Source of the DNA: an uncultured Christensenella sp.
Lineage (GTDB): Bacteria > Bacillota_A > Clostridia > Christensenellales > Borkfalkiaceae
DNA length: 64,000 bases
Direction of reading: 5' to 3'
Assembly: GCA_910579295.1 (NCBI GenBank)
Contig: CAJTTC010000001.1
Location: forward strand, 186,001 to 250,000
In this document: one piece after another, positions 1 to 7,222 of the stretch
Layout of the letters: each line of letters starts with the position of its first letter
Numbering within the stretch: the first letter of the stretch is position 1
Notes under the pieces: model-generated
The model's input: only the letters and a program-made list of their open reading frames with translations
Told to the model about the DNA's origin: nothing
Database searches by the model: none
Program-made: the position numbers and the translations under genes

Positions 1-324
1 GTGGTTATCCTCGAAAATATCGGAAATCTTGTCTGCCCTGCCGAATTCGATACGGGCGCAACAAAAAATCTTGTGCTTCTGTCCGTACCCGAGGGCGACG
101 ACAAGCCGCTCAAATATCCGTTAATGTTCGAGGTGGCTTCGGCGGTGGCGGTGACAAAGACTGACGTTTGCGAAATTTTTGATTTTTCGACCGAGCGTGC
201 AATTGAAAATATCAAAAAGCGCAACTCTACCGCACCGATTTTCTTAACTTCGGGAAAGACGGCGGAGGGGATTGACGGGCTTGAAGAATATCTCAGAAAA
301 GAGATAGACAGAGTTAAAAAATGA
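1..324 (+). CDS. hypB: HypB-like nickel-insertion GTPase, C-terminal part (cut by window edge)
   Basis: This is the last 107 residues of a HypB/UreG-type SIMIBI GTPase, the family that delivers nickel to metalloenzymes using GTP. The conserved block ENIGNLVCPAEFDTG (with the metal-binding Cys of the family) is followed by SVPEGDDKPLKYP, both diagnostic of HypB. The P-loop and the GGxCH motif must lie upstream of the window, so the GTG at base 1 is probably not the true start. The usual base-specificity motif NKxD reads TKTD here, unlike the intact copy at 2982-3653, so the two paralogues have diverged and nucleotide preference may differ. The stop overlaps the next start by 4 nt, which implies translational coupling. 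Family assignment is firm; the partner enzyme is unknown. Confidence 0.85.
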   Translation: MVILENIGNLVCPAEFDTGATKNLVLLSVPEGDDKPLKYPLMFEVASAVAVTKTDVCEIFDFSTERAIENIKKRNSTAPIFLTSGKTAEGIDGLEEYLRKEIDRVKK

Positions 325-1466
325 ACAATACCAAAAGACTGTGTTTTTCGGCGATAATGCTTGCAGTGGGCATTATTTTACCGATGGCGTTCCATGCGAT
401 ACCCGACGGCGGAACGATTTTTGCACCGATGCACTTGCCTGTATTTATTACGGGCTTCCTCTGCGGACCTATGTACGGCGCGATAGTCGGGCTCGTATGC
501 CCGCTTATGTCCTGCCTGTTTACGGGAATGCCGTCCGTTGCGTTTCTTCCTAATATGATGGCGGAACTGCTAGTTTACGGAACGGCTTCGGGCATTTTCT
601 TCCGCATAATCAAAACGGGAAAAATAATTCCCGACGTAGTAATAACGCTTGTATGCAGTATGCTTCTCGGCAGAATAGTCGGCGGATTTGTGGCTTATCT
701 GCTGTTCCTCGGCGGAACTCGCCCCTCATTTTCGTTGCCGATGGTTCTGACGGGGTACTTTGTAACTTGCCTGCCCGCAATAGTCATTCAGATTTTGCTT
801 ATTCCGACTGTCGTTACTATTGCTAAAAAATACCGCTTCATTCGTGACAGCGACAGATATCTCGACTCTTCGCATCACAGAAAAAACATAGAAAAGCAAA
901 AGGAATTTTTCAACGGTCTTGCCGAAAATTGGAGGAAGGAAGCTCCCATTGACACGTCGGCTCTCGAAGCGCTTTTCTCGCAGGTAAATCTTCCCGCTGA
1001 CGGCAGAGTGCTTGACGTCGGTTGCGGTACAGGCGTTATAGACGGATATCTTAAATCCGTATGCCGCGCCGTCGACGCTGTGGATATATCCGAAAAGATG
1101 ATCGGAAAGGCGAGGACGGAAAATCCCGAAGTCAACTATTACGTGGCTGATTTTTACGAATTTACCGACCAAGAGCTCTACGACGCCATAGTCGTCTTTG
1201 ACGCTTACCCGCATTTCATAGATAAAGAGGCTTTCGCGGCAAAAGCAAACTCGCTTTTAAACGAAACGGGCACGCTGTGGATAATGTTCGATGAAAGTCG
1301 TGAGCACATAAACGGATATCATACGGGGCGTTCGGATATTTCCGTATCGCTTCTGTCCGCCGAAAAGGAAGGAGCTAAGCTAAACGAGTTCTTCGAAGTT
1401 TTTTATAAGGCGGACAACGCCGAGCATTATATCCTCGGATTGCAGAAAAAAAGTAAAAAGAAATGA
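321..1466 (+). CDS. ECF transporter S-component fused to SAM-dependent methyltransferase
   Basis: The 381-residue protein has two parts. Residues 1-175 are very hydrophobic, with about five to six membrane segments, and resemble the substrate-binding S-components of energy-coupling-factor importers. Residues 190-381 are a class I methyltransferase with SAM motif I DVGCGTG near residue 231, an acidic strand end (VDAVDIS) and a post-I region (YDAIVVFDAYPH). The single reading frame from the ATG at 321 through both parts is uninterrupted. No T or A component is adjacent; the nearest ECF module is at 20806-23567, so it would need a shared module. Because it sits between hypB genes, a nickel- or cofactor-related substrate is possible, but that is inference from context only. 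An ordinary methyltransferase separated from the S-component by a missed stop looks unlikely. Confidence 0.75.
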   Translation: MNNTKRLCFSAIMLAVGIILPMAFHAIPDGGTIFAPMHLPVFITGFLCGPMYGAIVGLVCPLMSCLFTGMPSVAFLPNMMAELLVYGTASGIFFRIIKTGKIIPDVVITLVCSMLLGRIVGGFVAYLLFLGGTRPSFSLPMVLTGYFVTCLPAIVIQILLIPTVVTIAKKYRFIRDSDRYLDSSHHRKNIEKQKEFFNGLAENWRKEAPIDTSALEALFSQVNLPADGRVLDVGCGTGVIDGYLKSVCRAVDAVDISEKMIGKARTENPEVNYYVADFYEFTDQELYDAIVVFDAYPHFIDKEAFAAKANSLLNETGTLWIMFDESREHINGYHTGRSDISVSLLSAEKEGAKLNEFFEVFYKADNAEHYILGLQKKSKKK

Positions 1467-1577
1467 ATTTGCAGACAGGCATTTGCATTTCGGCTTAAAA
1501 GTAGTATTTTTAAGTTGGTTCAATAGTAAATTAAATAAAAAAATAAATACAGTTTTACTGTAAGATAAGGAGTATTT

Positions 1578-2960
1578 ATGGAAAATAAAGACATCAGAAT
1601 TTGTATCATCGGCGGAGGCCCTGCCGGAACAAGCGCGGCTATGTATCTCGAGAAGAACGGATATGACAACTACGTCATATACGAAAAGACCGACCGCGTC
1701 GGCGGCAAGGCTTTTTCTCCTATGATGAAGTGCAAAACGTCCGACGGCAAGTGGGAGGACAGAACGATAGAAATGGGCGCGGTAATGGGCTGCGATACTT
1801 ACTTCGCCGTTCAGGAATGCGAAGAGTTCGGCGGTACTACTCACCACGACGGTCCTCCTATGGGACGCCGCTTTATGATGACGGACGGCACACCGCAGAA
1901 ATCTTCGAAGATTGCGCTTTTGAAGAAGTTTATGAAGATGAAAAAGCTCAACAAGCTTCTCGCAAAAAAATACTACGGCTATGACGTAAACGGACACCGT
2001 GGCGTTGCGCAGGGCAGATATGAAGGTCTGTGCCCGTCGCCCAAGATGAAGTTAAAGCACATAGAGGGAGTTAACCCCAACCTCAAAGACTTGTCTATGC
2101 CTTTCTCGGAATTCCTTAAAATGAACAAGTGCGAGGACGCGACCCTCGTCTGGAAAGGACCTTTCACGTCTTTCGGTTACGGCTATTTTGACGAAATTCC
2201 CGCGGCGTACGTGCTTAAATATCTCGACGCGTTTACCGTTCAGCAGTTCCTTTCCACGGGTAAGCTGTGGACGTGGAGAGGCGGTACGCAGTCCATTTGG
2301 GAGGGCGTAAACAATCACCTCAAACACCCCGCGAACCTCAATTCGGAAGTTACGGGTATAAAGCGTAAAAACGGCAAAGTGTTCGTTACAGTAAACGGCA
2401 AGGTTGAAGAGTTCGATAAGCTCATCATCTGCACGCCGCTCGAACTGTTCTTAAAATACGGCGATCCCAGAGAGGAAGAGAAAGAGCTGTTCTCGAAGAT
2501 CGTACATAAAGAATACTTTACTATGGCGGTCAGGACTGCCGAAGGCAAGTGCCCCGAAATTTCTTACTACTTCTTCGAGAATATGACTAACGAAACGCGC
2601 GGACATCTTATGGTATTCTACCACCGTTGGCCTCAGGAGGAAATTACCGACCAGCCCCTTGTAACGTTTACGCTGAGAAATCACGAGGGTATGGAGGACG
2701 TGCCTTTCGAAGAAGCGCGCGACACAACGCTTGCCGATATGACCAAGTGCGGCTTGCCCGTTGAAGTTACCGAGCGCATTGACGACTGGTATTATTTCCC
2801 TCACGTATCTTCTGCGGACTACGCCGACGGCTGGTACGATAAGGTAGAAGCAATGCAGGGTAAGGACAACACGTATTACGCAGGCGAAGTTATGGCGTTC
2901 GGCGATATGGAAGAGACCGTTGAATACAGCCGCGACCTCGTAGGAAGATTTTTTAAATAA
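1578..2960 (+). CDS. FAD-dependent oxidoreductase (flavin amine oxidase / protoporphyrinogen oxidase-like fold)
   Basis: The 460-residue protein starts with a classic Rossmann dinucleotide site, GGGPAGTSAAMYLE at residues 12-25, followed by the GG doublet region DRVGGKAFSP typical of the NAD(P)-binding_8 / amine oxidase superfamily. A second FAD contact is seen near the C-terminus (YYAGEVMAFGDMEETVEYS). No membrane segments or Fe-S cysteine clusters are visible. The ATG at 1578 has AAGGAG at 1567-1572. It lies 111 nt after the fused methyltransferase and 21 nt before hypB, so it probably belongs to the hyp operon. The substrate cannot be read from sequence; an electron-transfer or cofactor-modifying role linked to the downstream flavoprotein is inference. 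Confidence 0.7.
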   Translation: MENKDIRICIIGGGPAGTSAAMYLEKNGYDNYVIYEKTDRVGGKAFSPMMKCKTSDGKWEDRTIEMGAVMGCDTYFAVQECEEFGGTTHHDGPPMGRRFMMTDGTPQKSSKIALLKKFMKMKKLNKLLAKKYYGYDVNGHRGVAQGRYEGLCPSPKMKLKHIEGVNPNLKDLSMPFSEFLKMNKCEDATLVWKGPFTSFGYGYFDEIPAAYVLKYLDAFTVQQFLSTGKLWTWRGGTQSIWEGVNNHLKHPANLNSEVTGIKRKNGKVFVTVNGKVEEFDKLIICTPLELFLKYGDPREEEKELFSKIVHKEYFTMAVRTAEGKCPEISYYFFENMTNETRGHLMVFYHRWPQEEITDQPLVTFTLRNHEGMEDVPFEEARDTTLADMTKCGLPVEVTERIDDWYYFPHVSSADYADGWYDKVEAMQGKDNTYYAGEVMAFGDMEETVEYSRDLVGRFFK

Positions 2961-2981
2961 GTTCGGCAAAAAAAGGCGGTT

Positions 2982-3653
2982 ATGGGTAAGGTAAGGACAA
3001 TACTTTTACAAAAAGGCGTTTTCGACGACAATAATTCCGAAGCGGATAAGCTGCGGGAAGAGCTACGCGCACAGAAAACCTTTCTGATAAACGTAATGTC
3101 GTCGCCCGGCGCGGGTAAGACAACTACGCTTGTGCGGCTCATCAACCGCCTGAAACAATATCTGAATATAGGCGTTATGGAAGCCGATATCGATTACGAT
3201 ATTGACGCGGTGCGCGTTGCCGATAAGACGGGCTGTAAATCAATTCAGCTGCATACGGGCGGAATGTGTCATCTCGACGCGTGTATGACAAAGCAGGGGA
3301 TAGACGCTTTGGAGGAGCATCTGGATTTGATTTTTCTCGAAAACGTGGGAAATCTTGTCTGCCCCGCGGAGTTTGATACGGGCGCGCATCTCGATACGGT
3401 TATACTCTCCGTCCCCGAAGGCGACGACAAGCCGCTTAAATATCCGCTTATATTCGAAAAGTGCAATCTTGTTATAATAAACAAGGTTGACGCTTTAAGC
3501 TATTTTACATTCGATATGCAGGCGTGTGTGCAAAATATCCTTTTGCGCAATCCGCACGCGGCGATATTCCCCGTTTCGGCTAAGACGGGCGAGGGAATGG
3601 AAGAACTGTCAGATTATATTCTGAAATTAATAAACGGCAAGGAGAAAATATAA
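2982..3653 (+). CDS. hypB: Hydrogenase/nickel-enzyme maturation GTPase HypB
   Basis: This is a complete 223-residue HypB. The P-loop SSPGAGKTT is at residues 40-48, EADIDYDIDA at 67-76, GGMCHLDA with the metal ligands Cys96 and His97, NVGNLVCPAEFDTG with Cys127, and the guanine motif NKVD at 167-170. In the family these residues bind nickel or zinc at the GTP-dependent dimer interface and hand nickel to HypA and the apo-enzyme. The N-terminus lacks a histidine-rich storage stretch and the N-terminal CxxCGC site of Escherichia coli HypB. Its stop overlaps the start of the flavoprotein gene by one base. It is the second HypB-like gene within 3 kb, and no [NiFe]-hydrogenase subunit is visible. 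Confidence 0.9.
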   Translation: MGKVRTILLQKGVFDDNNSEADKLREELRAQKTFLINVMSSPGAGKTTTLVRLINRLKQYLNIGVMEADIDYDIDAVRVADKTGCKSIQLHTGGMCHLDACMTKQGIDALEEHLDLIFLENVGNLVCPAEFDTGAHLDTVILSVPEGDDKPLKYPLIFEKCNLVIINKVDALSYFTFDMQACVQNILLRNPHAAIFPVSAKTGEGMEELSDYILKLINGKEKI

Positions 3654-6508
3654 TGCCTAAGCAGAACGATAAAATTATCAGTGAGCATCAAGGCGATAAA
3701 AATCCCGATAAGCGCTACATAAAATTAGGTAAAAAGATAACCGACGTAGTGCCGCATAAAATTTTCGGGGTTAAGTCCGACGACCCCGAATATTGGGGAT
3801 TGAAGGAAGTTTTAACGCCCGAAATGTGCGACGTGGCGAACAAAATGAAGCTTCGCAAATTCTACACGTTCGAAGAGCTTCTTAAAAAGAATAAGGGTTA
3901 TGAGCCGACTGCTTTGCAAAAGCTTCTCGACGAAATGTCGTATATAGGTATTCTCGAATACGATTACGGCGACAATTACGACCACTACGGCGAACTCAAG
4001 GATAAGCCGCGCATAAAGAGATATCGCGTGCCTTTCTTTGTGCCGGGCTCGGCAGAGCTGTTCAATTCGTCTGTCGACCGTATAGAAAAAAATCCCGCGG
4101 TCGCGTCGTTTTTCGAAAGAATGACGTTCATTCCGTTGGCGGGTATCACACAGATGGTTCCCCCCGGCGGCGACGGCATAGGTATGCACGTAATTCCTGT
4201 CGAAAAGGCTATTAATGCCGAAAACAAGTCGGTGGATTTGGAGCATATTTCCTATTGGCTTAAAAAGTACGAGGGGCACATTTCCGCAGGTATTTGTTCC
4301 TGCCGCGCTTCGCGCGCCGTGCTCGGCGACGGCTGTACCGACGACGTGGACGATTGGTGTATTCAGCTTGGCGATATGGCGGATTATACCGTGGAAACGG
4401 GTCGCGCTCATTACATAACTAAGGAGCGCGCTCTCGAAATTTTGGAGTTGGCTGAAAAGAACGGCTATGTTCATCAGATAACCAATATAGACGGCGAAAA
4501 CAAGATATTCGATATCTGCAACTGCAACGTTAAAATATGTAACGCGCTCAGAACTTCTTTGCTCTTCAATACGCCCAACCTTTCGCGCAGCGCTTATACC
4601 GCCAAGGTTGAAAGGAAAAATTGCGTTGCGTGCGGCAAGTGCGTTGAGGTTTGCCCCGCGGGTGCGGTCAAGTTAGGGCAAAAGCTCTGTCATAAGGGCG
4701 GAAAAGAAGTCAAATATCCTCATGCGCCTCTGCCCGACAACAATATTTGGGGGCAGTACGCCTGGGACGAGGAATATCGCGATACCGCGCGTCTTTCAAA
4801 CACGTATGAAAGCGGAAGCTCGCCCTGCAAAGCGGCTTGTCCCGCGCACGTTCCCGTTCAGGCTTACTTAAAGCTTGCGCACGACGGAAAGTACAGAGAA
4901 GCCCTCGCAATGATAAAGACGGAAAATCCCTTCCCCGCGGTGTGCGGCAGAGTTTGCAATAAGAGGTGCGAGCTTGCCTGTACGCGCGGCGACGTCGATT
5001 CTCCCGTTTCCATAGACGCGGTAAAGAAGTTTGTCGCCGACCTTGAAATAAAGTCGGATAAGCGCTACGTTCCCGAAAAGATAGTGCAGTCCGTTCACGG
5101 TCAGTTCGACGAAAAAATAGCCATAATCGGCGGCGGCCCTGCGGGGTTGAGCGCGGCGTACTATCTTGCTCAGATGGGCTATAAGCCGACGGTTTTTGAA
5201 AAGAACCCAGTCGCAGGCGGTATGCTTACGTACGGTATTCCTACTTACAAGCTCGAAAAGGACGTAATAGCTTCCGAAATAGAGGTCATTAAAGCGCTCG
5301 GCGTCGAAATCAAGTGCAACGTCGAGGTGGGCAAGGATATAACCATAGCTCAGCTAAAAGAGCAGGGCTATAAGGCGTTCTATATAGCGATAGGCTGTCA
5401 GGGCGGCAGACGTCCGGGCGTTGCAAACGATACGGCGAGCGGCTGCGAAATTGCCGTTGAATATCTTCGCAACAGCTTCGATAAGAAAGAGCAGTTTAAG
5501 GGTAACGTTGTAGTCGTCGGCGGCGGCAACGTTGCAATCGATTGCGCCCGTAACGCGCACAGATTGGGTGCGAAGAGCGTGAGTATGTATTGCCTCGAAA
5601 CGAGGGAAGATATGCCCGCTTCGCGTGAAGAAGTCAGGGAAGCCGAGGAAGAGAATATTGTCGTAAATACCTCTTATGGACCTAAGGAAATAAAAGTCAA
5701 CGATAAGGGTGAAGTTTGCGGCATAGTGTTCAAGAAGTGTTTAAGGACTATCGACCCTCAGACAAAGGCGTTCTCGCCGATATACGACGAAGAGCAGACG
5801 GTTGAGGTAGCCGCGGATAAGATAGTGTTTGCTATCGGTCAGTCCGTGGAGTGGGGCAATCTTCTGGAAGGGACTGCGGTTACGCTCAGGGGAGGAAAAT
5901 ATCCCATAGCCGATACGTTTACCTATCAGACAGCCGACCCCGACGTGTTTGTCGGCGGCGACGTATTCACCGGTCCCCGCTTTGTAATCGACGCCATAGC
6001 TCAGGGGCACGAGGCGGCGGAAAGCCTTCACCGTCACGTTCGTCCTAAGGCGCATATGACAATCGGCAGGGACAGGAGATACTATGCAACTCTCGATAAA
6101 GAGGACGTGACTTATCCCTCTTACGATAAGACGCCCAGACAGGTCGAAGAGGACGACAAAACTATTGATTGCAAGAACTCCTTCCGTGACGCACACGGCA
6201 CGTTGACCGAAGAGCAGGTCAAAGCCGAAACAAACAGGTGTCTTTCCTGCGGCGCTTCATATGTGGACCCTCACAAGTGTATAGGTTGCGGACTTTGCAC
6301 GACGAAGTGCGAGTTCGACGCCATTCACTTAGTGCGCGATCACCCCAAGTGCACAAATATGCGCGTTGCCGAGAAGAAAGTGGGCGGACTTTTAGGTTAT
6401 GCCGCAAAGCGTTCGTTTAAGATTATAATGCATTCGGGTTCAAAAGAGGCAAGATTGCTTGCAAAAAAGCGCAAGGCGTACAAAAAAGAGCAGAAGAAAA
6501 AGGACTGA
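3653..6508 (+). CDS. Multidomain Fe-S flavoprotein, GltD-like NAD(P)H oxidoreductase with added ferredoxin domains
   Basis: The 951-residue protein has several modules. Residues about 1-310 are a 4Fe-4S-associated domain found in anaerobe oxidoreductases, with GICSCR near 214 and ICNCNVKICN near 285. Residues about 323-345 are a ferredoxin motif (CVACGKCVEVCP). About 390-470 is the GltD-type N-terminal Fe-S helical domain (PCKAACP, CGRVCNKRCELAC). About 490-820 is the pyridine nucleotide-disulfide oxidoreductase core, with an FAD site GGGPAGLSAAYYLA near 492 and a nucleotide site GGGNVAIDCARN near 622. About 860-885 is a C-terminal ferredoxin (CIGCGLCTTKCEFDAI). It resembles the small subunit of glutamate synthase or NfnB more than glutamate synthase proper, since no GltB partner is present. 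It likely moves electrons between NAD(P)H and ferredoxin-like carriers in the cytoplasm. Its position between hypB and hypA is the notable feature. Confidence 0.82.
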   Translation: MPKQNDKIISEHQGDKNPDKRYIKLGKKITDVVPHKIFGVKSDDPEYWGLKEVLTPEMCDVANKMKLRKFYTFEELLKKNKGYEPTALQKLLDEMSYIGILEYDYGDNYDHYGELKDKPRIKRYRVPFFVPGSAELFNSSVDRIEKNPAVASFFERMTFIPLAGITQMVPPGGDGIGMHVIPVEKAINAENKSVDLEHISYWLKKYEGHISAGICSCRASRAVLGDGCTDDVDDWCIQLGDMADYTVETGRAHYITKERALEILELAEKNGYVHQITNIDGENKIFDICNCNVKICNALRTSLLFNTPNLSRSAYTAKVERKNCVACGKCVEVCPAGAVKLGQKLCHKGGKEVKYPHAPLPDNNIWGQYAWDEEYRDTARLSNTYESGSSPCKAACPAHVPVQAYLKLAHDGKYREALAMIKTENPFPAVCGRVCNKRCELACTRGDVDSPVSIDAVKKFVADLEIKSDKRYVPEKIVQSVHGQFDEKIAIIGGGPAGLSAAYYLAQMGYKPTVFEKNPVAGGMLTYGIPTYKLEKDVIASEIEVIKALGVEIKCNVEVGKDITIAQLKEQGYKAFYIAIGCQGGRRPGVANDTASGCEIAVEYLRNSFDKKEQFKGNVVVVGGGNVAIDCARNAHRLGAKSVSMYCLETREDMPASREEVREAEEENIVVNTSYGPKEIKVNDKGEVCGIVFKKCLRTIDPQTKAFSPIYDEEQTVEVAADKIVFAIGQSVEWGNLLEGTAVTLRGGKYPIADTFTYQTADPDVFVGGDVFTGPRFVIDAIAQGHEAAESLHRHVRPKAHMTIGRDRRYYATLDKEDVTYPSYDKTPRQVEEDDKTIDCKNSFRDAHGTLTEEQVKAETNRCLSCGASYVDPHKCIGCGLCTTKCEFDAIHLVRDHPKCTNMRVAEKKVGGLLGYAAKRSFKIIMHSGSKEARLLAKKRKAYKKEQKKKD

Positions 6509-6510
6509 CA

Positions 6511-6855
6511 ATGCACGAGCTCGGAATTGTAATGCACGTAATAAAGCAGGTGGAAGCCGTAGCCGAAGAGAATGAGGTTGAACAAGTAACCGCTTTAAAT
6601 CTGGAAGTCGGAGAGGTTTCTTCAATCGTGCCCGATCTGTTTCGCGATTGCTTCGATTGGGCTAAGAAAAAGACAAAGTTTATGCGTGAAGCACAATTAA
6701 ATCTTATCGTCTTGGAAGCCATTTCGTTTTGCAATGATTGTCAGCGCACATATAAAACCACGGAGTATGCAAAGGTTTGTCCGTATTGCGGGAAGAGCGA
6801 TACTTATCTTGTAACGGGTAACGAGATGAACATAAAAGATATCGAGGTTAAGTGA
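6511..6855 (+). CDS. hypA: Nickel metallochaperone HypA
   Basis: The 114-residue protein begins with MHE, the conserved N-terminal nickel site of HypA/HybF, and has the C-terminal zinc ribbon with Cys74-x2-Cys77 and Cys90-x2-Cys93. Its length matches the family. It starts 3 nt after the flavoprotein stop and is the last gene of the operon, followed by an intrinsic terminator at 6916. HypA accepts nickel and works with HypB, so one HypA may serve both HypB proteins here. The client nickel enzyme is not encoded in the window; hypC, hypD, hypE and hypF are also absent from view. Confidence 0.92.
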   Translation: MHELGIVMHVIKQVEAVAEENEVEQVTALNLEVGEVSSIVPDLFRDCFDWAKKKTKFMREAQLNLIVLEAISFCNDCQRTYKTTEYAKVCPYCGKSDTYLVTGNEMNIKDIEVK

Positions 6856-6915
6856 TTGCGCCGATATCGGGAGATTTAAGCGAATATCGGAATTCCGATA
6901 AAACAAAAAATTATT

Positions 6916-6950
6916 TGAGCTTATTTCCGCGTGAAATGAGCTCATTTTTT
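6916..6950 (+). terminator. Intrinsic terminator after hypA
   Basis: An 11-bp stem (GAGCTTATTTC at 6917-6927 pairs with GAAATGAGCTC at 6933-6943, one G-U pair) closes a 5-nt loop and runs into ATTTTTT. It lies about 60 nt after the hypA stop and fits the end of the hyp/flavoprotein operon. Confidence 0.8.
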
Positions 6951-6992
6951 GTGAAGCGTAAAGTTTATGCTATGGTAAAAAAGCGCAAGAAT

Positions 6993-7128
6993 ATCCCTCA
7001 CCACTGCTTGCGCAGAGCCTCCCCATTTGGAATGGGGAAGGTGGCGCGAAGCGACGAATGAGGGATAAAAGCCTTGATGTAAGAAAGGTAACGCCAAGGA
7101 GAAGAAACAAGCGACGAATGAGGGATAA
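6993..7128. repeat. REP-like intergenic repeat with terminal inverted ATCCCTCA and duplicated 19-mer
   Basis: ATCCCTCA at 6993-7000 is inverted as TGAGGGAT at 7059-7066, enclosing a perfect 7-bp hairpin CCCCATT-TGG-AATGGGG at 7021-7037. The 19-base string starting AGCGACGAATGAGGG occurs at 7050-7068 and again at 7110-7128. This looks like a small palindromic interspersed repeat (REP or MITE type) with a partial second copy. The whole 6856-7222 gap has no convincing gene; it holds the hypA terminator, this element and the promoter of the helicase gene. Confidence 0.65.
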
Positions 7129-7154
7129 GGTTAAAACGATTTATTAAAAAACAG

Positions 7155-7182
7155 TTGACATTTGTAAATATAGTGGTAACAT
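7155..7182 (+). promoter_or_regulatory. Promoter of the RecQ-PRTase/DprA-like pair
   Basis: TTGACA at 7155-7160 is a perfect -35 box. TAACAT at 7177-7182, 16 bp away, is an acceptable -10. The site lies about 40 nt upstream of the chosen start codon at 7223. Confidence 0.6.
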
Positions 7183-7222
7183 TGCTTTGAGCCGCAATTA
7201 TGCGGTCGGACAGGAGAAGCTT

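Noticed and set aside
1467..1577. Riboswitch in the gap before the FAD oxidoreductase gene
   Set aside because: The stretch is A/T-rich with only a 5-bp palindrome (ACAGT-TTT-ACTGT at 1549-1561); no known riboswitch core could be recognised.
3653..6508. Glutamate synthase small subunit (gltD)
   Set aside because: The core is GltD-like, but the protein is about twice the usual length with extra Fe-S domains at both ends, and no gltB lies nearby.
7187..7222. TTG start at 7187 for the RecQ fusion
   Set aside because: The ATG at 7223 has a clear AGGAG at 7212-7216, and the TTG has none and lies almost at the promoter.
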